From Pachyseris speciosa (taxonomy: Eukaryota > Cnidaria > Anthozoa > Scleractinia > Pachyseridae): a DNA stretch of 64,000 bases. Shown one piece after another: positions 42,436-55,102 of the stretch. The stretch spans positions 120,001 to 184,000 of the forward strand of contig JAEMWC010001206.1 of the NCBI GenBank assembly GCA_016490735.1, given 5' to 3'. The notes under the pieces are model-generated. The model searched no databases and was not told where the DNA came from. It worked only from the letters and a program-made list of their open reading frames with translations. Both the position numbers and the translations under genes were made by a program. How positions within the stretch are numbered: position 1 is the first letter of the stretch; the number at the start of each line of letters is the position of its first letter.

Positions 42436-43687
42436 TTAAAGGGCAACTGACGGGAAAATTAGTACTTATTTTTTTCTTTTGTATGATATCTTTATAGCAC
42501 AAATAACAATTCTTAGAAAAAATTTTAACTCTACCGTCAAAAATAAATTAATTACAAATTTTTCTTTTCACTAACTTGGCGGCCATTTTGAAAAAGCTCG
42601 ATAGAGACGTCACGTGTGGTCTTTACGTCACACGTGTGTAAGGCTTATCATCTTTGGTTGCAATAAGAGGAAAACCAAGCGTTCTTTCCTCGCTAAACAA
42701 CGGTGAATGCAGTCCGGTTATGTCTCAAATTAAGCGGGTTTTAGCTTCAAGTACGTGAGAGTCGTCAAATGTGTTTAGTGAAAGCGGCAAACGACATTTA
42801 TGTGTATTTTCATTGAATGCGAGATGAAAGAAATCTCCTCGCGTCGATTCTTAGAGGTCAACCACTTCGTTTATTTATTTAAGTTACGTATCTTTAAACA
42901 CGCACATCATATTACAGACCTTTAAGGACTTCAAACTTTTTTCTCGGCTTGACGATAATAAATAAAACATCAGTGATCTTCGTTGTTCTCTAATTTAGTA
43001 ATTTCAAGGAAAAAAGCGGATTGTCGTCTTGAAAATCAGTCTCCAAAGCGCAGACTTCAGCTAGCGCAGCGATCGGAATCTCTGAAAGCAGCCCGGATAC
43101 TCCACGGCTTCTGGTTTCTTTTCTCGTTATTCCTTTAGTATTATCTCAAATACTGATTTTATCCAAGACGTCGACGTAAATTTGTTTGCCCGTCTAAATA
43201 CAATCAATAGCAAGGAATTCACCATTGCGATTGTGGCCGCTGCTACGAGGAACTCTGTTCAGACTCTAAACACGATATCAATTTGCTTGTTTACATATTT
43301 CTGAATAGTGGCGATCTGTTATTACTCATTATTGAGCGCGATTCATGGATCAGTTACGAGTAACACCTTTCCTGTGTTCCTTCTTCGTTTAGCCATTTAC
43401 GTAAACACTTCCGGGATATAAATACGGTGGTTGTTTCTAATAAAGTACAGTAGTATTTTTAATAGCGCAAGTGTTGTTTCGTCTCTACGACTGAGCTAAC
43501 CCCAGCGTGATTTGACTTGGTACGTGTAACGTTCAAACGCTTCATAACTATAAAAGTGAGGTAGCACACTGGATGACGGTTAACGAAAAGGGGAGGGAGG
43601 GGGGGGGGGTTGGGGTGGGGAGGGTAATAAAGGAGACAACCTGCTAAGCGCTGTGACGTAAAATGTTCTGCAATAAAACAAACGCAG

Positions 43688-43885
43688 ATGACGTTGGCCT
43701 CAACCAGTCAGTTTCCAGGTGTAGATGATGAACTGCGACAGACCAAGTGGATTGCATTTGTACTCGCGAAAAGAGATGATGACTGGATCCCTGCTACTGG
43801 CCATATATGTTGTAATCATTTTGCAGCTGACTCAACGACGGCTGGGGCGGGAAAATGCCTGTGTTTTCTACAAAATCATTATTGA
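43688..43885 (+). pseudogene. THAP zinc-finger fragment
   Basis: The frame contains TKWIAFVLAKRDDDWIP, then GHICCNHFAADS. The Trp in KW, the DW.P pair and the CxxH (CCNHF) match the second half of a THAP domain (C2CH finger). The first cysteine pair is not seen in this frame, so the domain is incomplete or starts in another exon. THAP domains bind transposon ends in Kolobok and P elements. Probably a remnant of the transposase of the surrounding element. Confidence 0.5.
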
Positions 43886-45865
43886 AGTCATCAGCTGTCC
43901 CTACGATTCAAGTTACTCCAACACCTGAGTAACTCGACACTGCTTGTATGTTGTTCAATTGGTCAACAACTGATCAGTAGCCATACATGTTGGTCTGTTG
44001 GGAAGCAAGTGCATACAATACCATGCCAAAACATTGTGTTTACCGATAAAAAAAATAGGGGTCAATTTTGGTTGTAACACATCTGAGATGAAATTCTAAT
44101 GTTTGATTTCAAAATGTTCAAACATAACACCAAACCAAACTCCATTTCACATTAATGAAGGTCGTTAAAAATAAGAGTGCGTTTCTTTTAAGTAAATTGA
44201 TACAAACATATCATCAATTTGTCCAGTGCTTAACTATCTGGTAGACTTGCTCCTAGTCACATAATTTGATTGCATGGAAACAAGTCTCAGGACATAACAT
44301 CTGCTGAATAATAAATCAAAGCATCTGGCAGAATTCATACACTTCCAGCCAGTGCTTTTGCATCCACTTTTAATCCAACTTAGAATTGTTGTCATGTCAT
44401 CCAAGCATATTGTCTTAAGTCCATGGAATTTCAAGAGAATCACTTTTTTTAAACAGCACAAAAATGACTTGAAGCAAATCTACTCACCTGCATAATGAAA
44501 ACCTGTGAAGACCATATCATCTTCTAGTCTCCCAGGGACTTGAAAATGTGCCCTGATGCAGCTCACGCCATAAGAAAGTAAAGGAACTCTAATTTGTTTC
44601 CTAATGATCTCCAGCACCACCTAACCAATTGCTATGTGTCTTCCACTCCTTCACTCCTCAGGCCCAGCCAGGGGGGTAGTGGGGTACCTACAGACCCGGT
44701 TTTTCCCCATAAGATACCAATATACCTTAAAATTGTAAACCATGTGATACTTCATACCTAAAATTATCTTGAAGCATTTTATTCATGTCTGTATACCGAA
44801 TACCTAAAATTCAGGAAGAACCAGATAATTTATAGCAGAATTGTAACATAAAAATACAATATACCTGAATTAAAATGGGTCTAAATACCGTATACCCAAA
44901 ACCCCTGGCCGGGCCTGACTCCTATCCTGTGGTACCAAACAGCTGCCTATAATATAGCCAGGCAGCCTGTAAATCCCTGAGTAATTCAGGCAAACTGTTT
45001 GAAAACCTGGGTGGAGATCAATTTCAACAGCCTACAAATTTATCTGCAAAACTACATCGAACTCCTTGCAGCAGATCTGCTTCTCACTCCATCCGCTGAC
45101 AGTTTCCAAATAGACACCTTGTAAATAATCATGACAGCTTCCTAAAATGTTATGTTAATCATTTATCGAGGCCTTTTAAGTGCAATAACAAATCACTCAC
45201 AATAATCTGAAAAAAGGAATACTTCCTAGTTAACACAGACTGGTTAACTTTCCTATAAATAGATAGTCAAGTAAGCAGATTTGGTAAGAAAATTAAAGAC
45301 AAATGAAACACGAACATGTGTGTAACCACATAAACTCTACAGTAAAGATTAAATCAGTCAGATTGCACACCACGAAAACGCAAATCATGGCAAAATTTCC
45401 GAAATACTTTACGAAAATTGTCCTTTAACACGCACATGATATGGCGAAACAATCAATACATTCACAGAAGGATTGCATCACTTTTGCATCACAAAAACCG
45501 ATAACCTGACACTTACACGATTAGAAACGAAAGCTACCTCGAAAAAACTTCCAGATGTCGGTTACCACTGAAAATAAAGGCAATTACAATAACTCAAAAC
45601 AAGACGTTCAATTGATGTGTTTCCCAGGGTGTAGCGTTCAAAAGTTTGCAAAATACAAAACATAATTTTAAGATACAATTGAAATCTTAAGTTATTATTA
45701 CGTGATCAAAACAAACAAAATTCAACACGCTTTTATTGTCGAACAAAGGCACGTTTAATTAAGCTGTTAACATCGTCAAATACAACTACTTTCAAGGTCA
45801 TTGTTTTCATACATTAGGGGCTGATATCGCAGAAAAGAAGATATTTGGGACTCCTAGGCACTCAC
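43886..45865. other. Interior of the Kolobok-like element, no gene seen
   Basis: AT-rich; one short motif TATACC(T/G)AA repeats around 44715-44890. No coding block is recognisable. Confidence 0.4.
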
Positions 45866-46085
45866 CATTCTTCGCTGTCGAGATCGTACCGGCGGCGAGG
45901 AAGTTCGCTCCTTTCCTCCGTCTCAACAGTCTCTTCATTTCGGCCCGGAGGCTCGAAACGCCACAGTTGTATACTCATAAAGGGTCAACTTCTTCTCCGT
46001 TACCTTCACCTTCCATAGCTTGCTCGAAATTGGCAAAATCTGATCCAGAAGCCGAGCTGTCGCTACTAGAGCTAGAGTCAGCCAT
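45866..46085 (-). pseudogene. First exon of an acidic protein (P2RX7-intracellular-like context)
   Basis: ATG 46085 on the minus strand starts MADSSSSSDSSASGSDFANF. The frame changes near 45978, after which the reading RFEPPGRNEETVETEERSEL runs to a strong donor (GTGAGT) after 45866. The pattern of an acidic Ser-rich start followed by 'FEP...' resembles the N-terminal part of cnidarian proteins carrying a P2X7-type intracellular domain, which often lie in transposon-rich DNA. The next exon is not found. Moderately speculative. Confidence 0.35.
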
Positions 46086-46310
46086 GTTGTCATTTGCTCG
46101 AGCTTACACACGTGTGACGTATCACATCACGTGATCAAAATCGAAGCGTTCATGGCGGAAAGCCTCAACAGCCGCGAAATACGAAGTTGAACGTTAAAAT
46201 ACTAGGACAAAATGGCCACGGAAGGTGGTATTTTTGCTTCTAACATGAATAAGGAACCATATTCAAGGTTTTCCTGAAAAAGTGTCTTCTAGCCGACAGT
46301 TGCCCTTTAA

Positions 46311-46778
46311 ATGTTCACTCAAGATTCTAACATAGTCCCTTGTTCCCGCTGTAAAATACTGTATATGATTAATCATTCCAAAATTCTTATACAGTTATTT
46401 CGCCATGGACAATTACCCTATTTGGGGCATTTTGTAGGAACTGATGAAAGTTAGCCGAGATGTGCTGGAAAATATTATAACGAGAAATCAACCGTGTTAC
46501 TTCCTTATGAATAAAATACTTATGAATAAAGTGACAAAATATAATAGGATATTCACCTGGTGAGAGGCAAATGACAAGGAATGGACGTGGCAATCGCTGC
46601 TTTCAGAAAGAGCGGTATTTAGCGGGCGACGATTTTAATGGCAAACGTAAAAGCGCTAGACAAAGAGACAGGAGACAGTCACCGCCCAAGCCAAAACTGA
46701 AACATCCTGCATTCTTATACAGTGAATCACATCCTGAATACTCACTCTTACGCATGTGGATCGATTGACGTCAATCCC
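46311..46778. other. No feature recognised
   Basis: No coding signal or repeat is recognised. Confidence 0.4.
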
Positions 46779-47795
46779 CCTTCGGGGGGGGGGGGGGGAA
46801 GGGTACTCTCTTATATGGGCTATATAGGTATGTGCGGCCTCAAGGGTTTGGTTTTACAGCCGTTTTGGTCTGAAAAAGGGTATCGATTTTGAAAGTAATA
46901 AGCAAAGGACCGTCAACGATAATGCTGTAAGTTAACGTAGGATCTACAAGACATCTAGTCAGCCAGAATACAACAAGAGATCTACAAGAGATCTAGTCAA
47001 CCAGAATACAACAAACAAGGCTGATACGTAGTATCGGCCTTGCTTGTTATATGTCGATTTTGAACATTTTGGTCTGAAATAGGGCATGTTTTGTGCACTC
47101 TAGTCTTGAATTGGCTATAATTTTTCTTAGAAGAAGCTACTTCTTGATCATTAGGCGAAAAGACCATGCGCAACCAAGTGTACTCAGTTTTTTTTTGGAA
47201 TCAATACACTATTTTTATCGCATTACATTACGATGAACTATGTGGCCTAGAGGTCATTGTACCTGCCTCTGAAACATCTAGCCCGGGTTCGACATCTATT
47301 AGTGGCATATATCGCGGCCTTTTTTTTTTTTTTTCGTTTCTCTTTTTCTTCTTCTTTCAGAAATATTTTTTACAAGTGTTATAATTATTGTTCTCAATGG
47401 TTGAGCTGTAAAACAATTTTGTAATTTTAGAGGAATATATGTTGATAGGGGTCTACAGAAATAGACTCCAACTACACAAGCTAAGCGCGCAATGCGTCCG
47501 ATGTAGGAAAGACAGGGGACAGACTTCTCTCTATTCTTTTCGGTTTAGCGCTAAATTAGGGATACAATACTGCTTTTTGCAAGCCCGAGTTTAGGCTAAT
47601 TGTAGCCTCTTGTTTGTCTTTTAATTATGTTTATGCCAACCGTGTATGTGAACTAAGTCAGAAATAGGGTATCGAATTTTGGTCAGGTCTGAAATAGGGT
47701 AGTGAAAATCGCAGATTTTGGTCTGAAATAGGGCAAGGGTTTCAGGAAGCGGGCCGCACACCCCCACCCATTTTTTCTAGGGGTACCCCCGGGGT
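46779..47795. repeat. 1.0-kb element with inverted ends
   Basis: The left end (poly-G, GGGTACTC, TGTGCGGCC, CAAGGGTTTGG, GGTCTGAAA) is mirrored at the right end (47705-47794). TGAAATAGGGTAT recurs several times. An imperfect 43-bp tandem (AGATCTACAAGA.ATCTAGTCA) lies at 46943-47015. Non-coding; resembles a non-autonomous DNA element. Confidence 0.6.
47240..47306 (+). repeat. tRNA-like SINE fragment
   Basis: A-box-like TGGCCTAGAGGTCA and B-box GGGTTCGACATC, followed by a poly-T tract at 47320-47334 that could end Pol III transcription. Degenerate. Confidence 0.5.
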
Positions 47796-48610
47796 CAAAA
47801 CCAAATTTAACTGTGATTTCATCATTTTCCTGGCAGACCTGCAGCAATTTACAGCTTCCCTTTAATTTAAACACATAGTCTTAAGCATGCTCACTGAACA
47901 GTGAGTTTCAGACATGATGCAGGAAGCTACTGTTAGAGCAAGGCTTGTGCTAGGTTTCTTTCTCCTCCTGCAGGGATGTGATAAGACAGGTAAGACTTTT
48001 CTTCGAGAATTGCACCGGTCCACGAATGGCAGTGTTGCACAGAATACCATAAAAGAAAAAAGTAGAAAAAAGTCATTTACAGCGAACGATGGCTTAATTC
48101 TTGCATTCTTCGTAATTATTGAAATTTATTAAGCTAAAAGTAGGCTTAAAACAATCTCGACGACATTGCTTATCGAATTAATTTAAAAGGTGAGAATTCA
48201 AAGCCGGATATCAGGGGGTTGAATTGCGCTGGGATCGAGGGCCAAAATGACCTAAAATGCCTCTGACTGCACCAAGACATTTTCTATGATATCCAATGGT
48301 TTCGATCATCTTTCTAAGAGCAACATACACACAATCAGGTTGCTTCAAAGATTCGCACGATGTTACACGAAACGATTGTCTGAATTTGCGCATCACTGGT
48401 CACGCGATAGGAGACTGAACAGTACACACTCAGCAACAGCTCGTCAGCTCTGTTGCAAGAAAAGAAGCATATTTTAAGTACAATGATATTTCTGTGCAAA
48501 CCATGGCATACACGTCATACAGCATTAGGTACAGAACAGAAAGGATGTTATAAGGACTATCCAAGGGGGCTTTTCAGTACTAATACTACTAAATAAGTTA
48601 CATTAAAATT
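47796..48610. other. No feature recognised
   Basis: Short open frames only, none with a recognisable domain. Confidence 0.4.
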
Positions 48611-48618
48611 ACAATAAC

Positions 48619-48659
<41 letters not shown>
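48611..48659 (+). repeat. (AAT)n microsatellite
   Basis: About 16 units of ATA/TAA. Confidence 0.97.
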
Positions 48660-48660
<1 letters not shown>

Positions 48661-48754
48661 TCAGTAGTTTTCATTTAAGAGTTCCTTCAGACTGCATAGG
48701 TTACGATGTGCGCCCTACGTTGTTCCATTTTACCATCCATACGTTTATCAATTG

Positions 48755-48794
48755 CTATAATAATAATAATGATAATAATAATAATAATAATAAT
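48755..48794 (+). repeat. (AAT)n microsatellite, interrupted
   Basis: About 12 units with one GAT interruption, 95 bp after the previous one. Confidence 0.95.
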
Positions 48795-50616
48795 ATTTTT
48801 TTAAAGTTACAAACTATGAGAAAGCTGTATTAATCCTTTTTATTAACGAGAATCACTTCGTGAATTTTACCGGGGCCACTTTTGCCTTGGCAACCCACGT
48901 TTACACTAGCATGCATAAGGGTCGTTTACATCAACAAGTTTTTCGCGGGACATGAAAATCTATTTTATCGCAAATATTCTTTAGAGAAAAAAACGTCTAA
49001 TTACTAATGTGAAAAGAGAAAATGATATCTCCCTGAGTACTCATTTCGATAATAGAATTACGCCTCGGCTTTCATAGAAATCTTCCCTGCTAGCAGAGGT
49101 CTCTTCTGCCAGCGGGGCCGGAAATAAAAATCACGCCAGCCAAGGGCGCCTATGCTTTGTCGCATAAAAATTGGCATAAAATCTACATTAAATCAAAAGG
49201 CTGATTATTAACGATATCCAAAAAGGTAAATTTAATTTTGTCATAGTTTACAATTTTTAAAAACGCGGCCACCCTGTGCTATTGAAGACGGTTTTTTGTC
49301 TTCAAATCACGCGCTCGAAAAGTGCAGGTAATCATGGCGCGTTGCGGGCCAAATCTACAAACTTCCAGAATCTTGTTTTTATTCCTAAAACGGACAAATT
49401 ACTTCTTTGGCACTTAAAATGGAAAGGAAGAACATTAATCGATGTTTAGGTGGCCTCAGAATGGAAGATCAAGGCGAACGGAGCCCTCTGAAACTTTTCT
49501 TGTGAATAATTTTTCCTTCCTTCAACCGCAACGAAAACGCTTTCAAGAGAGTTTTGAATACAGATAGCGGATTTAAAGCAGCTGCCTGGACTTTAGAAAA
49601 CAAAAATGGTAATGTACATATTAGTTCGAAGTTGAATTCAGCTTTTAGCACGATAGGCAAAGCCACAGCCGATAAAATAACTGCAAAACTTGTGGGAAAA
49701 AACTCATGCTTTCGCTTTTGCGTGAATAATTAATTCGAACACGTGTTTATGCAGCGAATCACGTCTGTGAAATTTCGAACATTTTTTGTGCTTTTAGATA
49801 AGTTTTTTTGCCTCATCTTGAATGAAAATCTATTGTTATTGAACTTCCTGTCACTTTCTTTCATTGGTTGCCTTCATTTGAGAGTTTTAGTGCAATCTGG
49901 ATTTGGATTTCTGTACATTGAAGACCTTAATTTACGGCAACCTCCGTGATTTGTTTGTTTAGTATATTCGCTTCCCTCAAATATATTTTATTGAGTCTTG
50001 TTCACCTTCTACGGAACTCCTGGGGATAGAGCTAAGTTGGTACTAAATTCACACAGTTGAAAAACGATTTATCTCAAAATAATTGCCTTGTTTTTGTTGT
50101 CTTTTTGATGTACAACTTTCCTCTTTCTCTCGCTGCGCTGTAATATTTCGTCGGGCGGCGAAAAATTATCCGATTTCTTCTTTTTGAATTCGTTTTACGT
50201 GTGTTTTTCGCCGAGGACTTCGGTATAAGAATCGACGAAATGCTATTGAAGAGAAACGTTTTTAACATGCTACTCTTGTTCTTACGTTTTACAAGAGATT
50301 GATGTAAAGAGAGTTTTGAAATCATGTTCGCTTTGATACTCGATAAAAGGTTCACTCTCAAGTGCAGTGGTCGGTCCTAAATACGTCTTTCTAAATACTC
50401 CCTCTTAAGTTTTCGCTCATGAAGTAGTCTCTCGTAAAGATTGTGGAAGTTTTCGTTCCCTCCAAAAGTTATAATCTTTGTCTGGAATGCCTTCGATTGC
50501 CTCAAGTAAAGTTACTATGACAACGATTTTGTCACAGCGGAAAGCGGGGCCCTGGAAACGAGACATTGAAAAAACGAAAGGAACAAACAGCATTTTATGA
50601 CCGGTTCCAGCCTTCG
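48795..50616. other. No gene recognised
   Basis: Open frames are short and without domain signatures. Codon-like stretches around 49469-49666 and 50074-50361 on the minus strand are not convincing. Confidence 0.4.
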
Positions 50617-50700
50617 GCTGGCCCCGGTAATAATAATAGTTCTGATTTATATAGCGCACGCATCCATTATTTGCCCGAGGCGCTTTACAAAAATATCCCT
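50617..50700 (+). repeat. Dispersed-repeat fragment
   Basis: CTGATTTATATAGCGC...GAGGCGCTTTACAAA is a pattern I know as a widespread invertebrate repeat tail. Family not assigned. Confidence 0.4.
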
Positions 50701-51261
50701 AAAATAACTTAGAAACTAAACCTACCAAAATACATAAAAAACTAGAATCTAAAAATTAAAAATATGATAAAAAGTTACTGTTAATAAATTTAGTATGCAT
50801 TAAATCAACGTACCAAGGAATTACCGCATTCCATGCATTTGCATGTGAATTACACCGCTTATTTATCTTTGTACTGAATAACAAGGAGGGAAAATAACTG
50901 ACCCACGATGAAGAAATTGAACAAACCCGAGGAAAGAAGCAGATAAGTTACTGAAAAATAAAAACCGACATTGCGAGACAAAAAAATTGACCCATTCGCA
51001 GTTCAGTTGTGGTTTTTTTTTTTTCTTGGCTGGGTTGTTTCGGTGTTTTGACAATCTCCTCCGTTTATGGAAAGTACCAGCTGATCCGGTTGGAGTGTAA
51101 TCAGTGAAACATATTTACAGCATGGAAAGTATACAGCAAACGTAAATGTCCTTTTATCCTGTGGTGGATAACTGCGGTAAAATTATCGTTTCTCGAACAG
51201 TCTTCAGTGATAGAAATTATACATGTAGCATCAAATTAAAACTCGGAAAAAAATGCGATCC
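50701..51261. other. No feature recognised
   Basis: AT-rich; a poly-T/poly-A stretch near 51010-51025. Confidence 0.4.
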
Positions 51262-51336
51262 AGTTCCAGTTGGGATTTGAACCCACGACCCTCCGTGATC
51301 TAGACGGCCACTCTAACCACTGAGCTACTGGGAACT
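51262..51336 (-). repeat. tRNA-like sequence
   Basis: On the minus strand: A-box TAGCTCAGTGGTTAGAG and B-box GGGTTCAAATCCC. The ends TTCCCAG/CTGGAA pair with a bulge. The anticodon stem CCGT/ACGG closes on a CTAGATC loop. The bulge and unpaired positions suggest a tRNA-derived SINE head more than a working tRNA. Confidence 0.6.
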
Positions 51337-53277
51337 CTATGGTGAGCGAGAGTGGGTGGGCTTTGATTGGAACCGCATCACGAGGTCACACAGCCAAATG
51401 ATGACAGGCGCGTACTGACTCATAACTGCATCCCGCGATCAACGTAGTAGCAACCGCCAAATTGCGTGACGTAACACTTTAGTATGAGCCCACAGTGTCA
51501 CCAAACCGCAGATGTTTCCATGGCAACTCCTTATATGGAGAAGATTTGTGCCCCAAACTAATTTACTAATAAAAGTGCAGCTCGTTGGTCCCTTAAGGGT
51601 TAATACAGTCGTGCATTTGAGGTCGAGTATCCAGTGAAAGCTTTTAAAAAAAGTGTGAACAATGAAACCTTATTTTATGTCGGAAAACTGTGGGCAGTAA
51701 TGCTCTCCTGTGGTGGATTACTTGTGACTCTTAAACGCAACCTTGCAAGGTGGGTAGAACAACGAATGTGCATGCGCGTAGCTTGAGATCAAAATGACAG
51801 AGCTGAGTATAACCTGCAGTGAGGCCCTCGGATGAAGAAAAGCAAAAGACAATAATACAACGCCTGACCGAAGGTCAAGCCGAATAAATAAGAAAGGGCT
51901 ATCCAAAGTAGGGTGCCTTTAGTTACGGATAAGCACAAACACAAGAGTCATCTAGAATGTAGACAAATAAATAAGACGACTAACTGGAGTAGAGAGCATA
52001 ACATGCAGAAACTGATGCATGAATTGTCGAACGAGTTTGATTCGAGGACAAGAGGGAGAGCGCTTATTCAAAGGAGGGCGCATAATCCAATGGCAACCCT
52101 TATTATTAACTTTTTTTTAAAGAAATGGAGTAACTCTACTGGTTTTGGCTAACTATCCTCACATAGACCAACTCTGCAACATTTCCTAATGAAAAAGAAA
52201 TAAACGCGAACGTTTTCCGTTATTAAAGTTTCCTACGCAACTACCCGCGTAATCCCAGTATTTGGCTGGCAGTGTAATTAAAGTTGAAAAGATTATAAAA
52301 ATGGCAGTACAAGGAAACATGCTTTCCTTGAAGTAGCCTCACTATTTAAGAACGTGAGGTGTACGGTGTAGTTAACCGGCGGTAAAGCCGTGGCTCACGG
52401 AGTCTGAAAAAGCGAACATAAGGAGACTTGACCTGAACATGAATGCGCCATGGAAGAACATTAATCTTTCCTTCATTAATTTTGGTCTTCTTTGTTATGC
52501 CTCATCACCAAGGCTTCATACATAGGCGGTAGGGTTAGCCTGTCTATGTTCGTTACATGACGTATTCGTCCTTTCAACATGGTCCAACATTTGAGGAAAT
52601 TGTCTTGCTATATAATTTGAACAATTTCTTCAGAGAACACCAGCGCTCATTTAATTTGGCTGAATCATCTTCATCAGAAACTGAGACAATTGCTTAAAAG
52701 TTACCACAGTCTTATGTCAATCTTTCGCCCCGTACTAGTGAGATGACGAGCCACACCATACGATTGCCGTGATTGTTTTTTGCCCGCAGGCGTTTTTATC
52801 TATTGAGAGGGCTGAAGAGATTGGCCAATGCTTTAAAAATGAAAGAAAGAACCTTTTGTTTTGCACCTTAAGGTAGTTGCACTGGGTAATGTTAAGAATT
52901 TTGAAATCTACTTTTAAATGGACTACTATCTTTGTTTTTCAGCTAATAAATTTGAATATTTGTCAGTGACTAGAATTGGTACTTGACTTTTCTATGCCAA
53001 TATAGATGAGGCCTAATACCTTTTAATTATTAACTTATTGCCCTACCCCCTGGGGCCTATAAATTTAAAAAAATCTCGTTTTTAGGGGACGCGATATAAA
53101 AATACTTTCCTTTTTTTTGAGAATCCTACGAACATTAACATTCTGAATAATCACTAGCTTGCAAAGCACAAAAGAGGCGATATTTAAAAATTTCCACTTT
53201 TTGCCCAAAATTGACGGTAGTTGAGGAATTTGAATCATAACTTAGTTTGCAAGCCAGCGATCGTTTATTGCAGCTAG
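51337..53277. other. No gene recognised
   Basis: CTCCTGTGGTGGAT occurs at 51158 and 51706, on either side of the tRNA-like sequence, and may mark a repeat unit. Otherwise nothing recognisable. Confidence 0.4.
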
Positions 53278-54291
53278 TTGAACAAAATGGCTCACAACAA
53301 TCGACCTTCCCTTTGGTTTAGATATGTTGATGACACCTTTGCCTTGTTTGACGATGCCGTTTCTGCGTCCGAATTTCTACAATACCTTAACACTTGCCAC
53401 AGCAACATAAAATTCACCATCGAATTTGAGGAGAACGGCGAGATTCCTTTTTTAGATGTTCTCGTCAAACGTTGCCCTCATAACGCCTTAAGCACTTCCA
53501 TATATCGAAAGAAAACATTCACTGGTCTCTACACCAAATGGGACTCATTCACTCCTCGCAAGTATAAGATCAATCTGATACACACTCTCACTTATCGTTG
53601 CTTCCGAATTTGCTCTACTCCTTCGTTGCTTCAATCTCCTCTCAAGGGTTTACGAAACCTCCTTCTTCAAAATGGGTTCCCTCTGGGAATAATCAATTTT
53701 CACATGAACGATGTTCTAAAGAAAAACAGAAACAAGCCCAACATCCCCATCTCTACCGTTCCCAAGAAAGATTTGATCATTGTGTTACCTTATTTAGGTT
53801 TAGAGAGCAACCAGATCGCGAAACGCCTTAAATCTTGTGTTTATAAGTTTTATTCTATCGTTAATCTCAAGGTTATTTTTGTTAACAGTCGGCAGATCAA
53901 ATCCTTCTTTCCCTACAAAAACCGCTTGAATCGTTCCCAAAGGTCAAGGGTTGTTTCCAAAGCAACTTGTTGGGACTACGATGATTTCTACATTGGCAAA
54001 ACGAAGCGACGACTGGTGGATAGAAAAACTGAACATTATAAAGCTCTCTCCAAACTTGAACATACATCAGCTATTGCCAATCATGTTATGATTACTGGAC
54101 ATAATATGAAATGGGATCATTTTGAAATCCTCGCGTCAGGAAAAACTGATTACCATTGCAAGATAAAAGAAACCTTGTTTATACAAGAATTGAACCCGGC
54201 GTTGAATGCTTATCTCACCAGTGACAAGCTGTCACTTTACGTGACACTGCTATTTTTAGTGTTACCCAGATCGCTCGCAATTTCTTTTTAA
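53278..54291 (+). pseudogene. Penelope-like element, 5'-truncated (RT end plus GIY-YIG)
   Basis: 337 open codons. They start at the reverse transcriptase catalytic motif (LWFRYVDDTFALF, YVDD box), continue through the thumb (IPFLDVLVKR, YTKWDSFTPRKYKINLIHTL), and end in a GIY-YIG endonuclease (WDYDDFYIGKTKRRLVDRKT, then SAIANHVMITGHNMKWDHFE). RT motifs A and B are missing because the copy starts abruptly at 53278. The GIY tyrosine motif is weakened (SRVVSKATC). The frame itself is clean. This is a different Penelope lineage from the next element, judging from the endonuclease sequence. Confidence 0.88.
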
Positions 54292-54331
54292 ATATAGATA
54301 GTGTTTCACCTCATAACGGTTACGCCAGGAA

Positions 54332-55102
54332 ATGGTAAGTTATCTTTTTCCTTTTCCCCCTTTTTGTAGTAATTTAGCTTTCCGTTTAGCCACGCTCATT
54401 TTCTCTAAAACCAGGTTTTGTAGTCACATCAACTTCATAGGTCGTTGCCTACAATCTAAAGTTATTCCAAAAGGTTTTCGATCTAATTTTCATGCGTCCA
54501 CGTTCTCTCGCTCCAATCAATATCTCTACCAAATTCAATGCGCTCAAGATTCCTTTTCACGCAACATCATGAGGATCACAATCAGAGCTATGTGCCAAAA
54601 GCGTCATGACCTAGACAAACAAATTCTCCAGTGTCGCTCCGAACTGTTCAAAATCTGTCCAGCTGTTTTGGTTAATTCTATCCGCGCCAAAATCCAGGAA
54701 CTTAATTCTAAACTTTTTAACCACTTACACCAAATTAAGAGCCAAAAACTTGAACACTTAATAGGTCCTAAAATTACCAATCATAGGTCATTCGATAACC
54801 ATAATACCGTAGTTACCATTCCAGAAAATCTTCCGTTAACTGACTCAGAGAAATCTGTTCTCAGTAAGGGCCTTAATTTTGTTCCAATTGCTAAACGCAC
54901 CAACGAATTTTCAGTTAAGCAAGACGTCGAAAAATTCCTTCGCCGCATTCAGTTAAAAGCTTTTTTCCACGACAAAGAAGACGATTCTAACACCTCTGAC
55001 AAAGATATTTTTGAAACACTTCGTGTTCGCAAATCAAAATGGACTGCCCCCAGAGGGCCAGTTCGCCTCTTTAGATTTTTTCATCAAAAAATGCCGACGT
55101 GA
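54332..55102 (+). CDS. Penelope-like element, N-terminal part
   Basis: 256 codons. The N-terminal region is basic (RITIRAMCQKRHDLDKQI), followed by ENLPLTDSEKSVLSKGLNFV, a motif that precedes the reverse transcriptase in Penelope-like proteins. It ends where the downstream frame begins; the overlap (55011-55102) encodes the same stretch in both frames around a CCCCC run at 55047-55051. One extra C there would account for the split. Whether this is a mutation or a frameshift used in translation cannot be told from one copy. Confidence 0.75.
   Translation: MVSYLFPFPPFCSNLAFRLATLIFSKTRFCSHINFIGRCLQSKVIPKGFRSNFHASTFSRSNQYLYQIQCAQDSFSRNIMRITIRAMCQKRHDLDKQILQCRSELFKICPAVLVNSIRAKIQELNSKLFNHLHQIKSQKLEHLIGPKITNHRSFDNHNTVVTIPENLPLTDSEKSVLSKGLNFVPIAKRTNEFSVKQDVEKFLRRIQLKAFFHDKEDDSNTSDKDIFETLRVRKSKWTAPRGPVRLFRFFHQKMPT

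Larger units (their letters stand above)
42440..46306. mobile_element. Kolobok-like TTAA transposon, decayed
   Basis: TTAA at 42436-42439 and 46307-46310 flanks inverted ends beginning AGGGCAACTG. A second inverted block, CGTCACACGTGTGTAAG, lies about 190 bp inside both ends. The interior has a THAP-like fragment on the plus strand. TTAA duplication with a THAP-bearing transposase is the definition of Kolobok. No full transposase core is readable, so this copy is non-autonomous or internally deleted. Length 3.87 kb. Confidence 0.75.

Noticed and set aside
47914..48132. Small secreted protein with hydrophobic start
   Set aside because: The hydrophobic stretch is short, there is no support around it, and the downstream part is low in coding character.
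51262..51336. Functional tRNA on the minus strand
   Set aside because: The acceptor stem needs a bulge and the anticodon arm is only 4 bp; it is treated as tRNA-derived.
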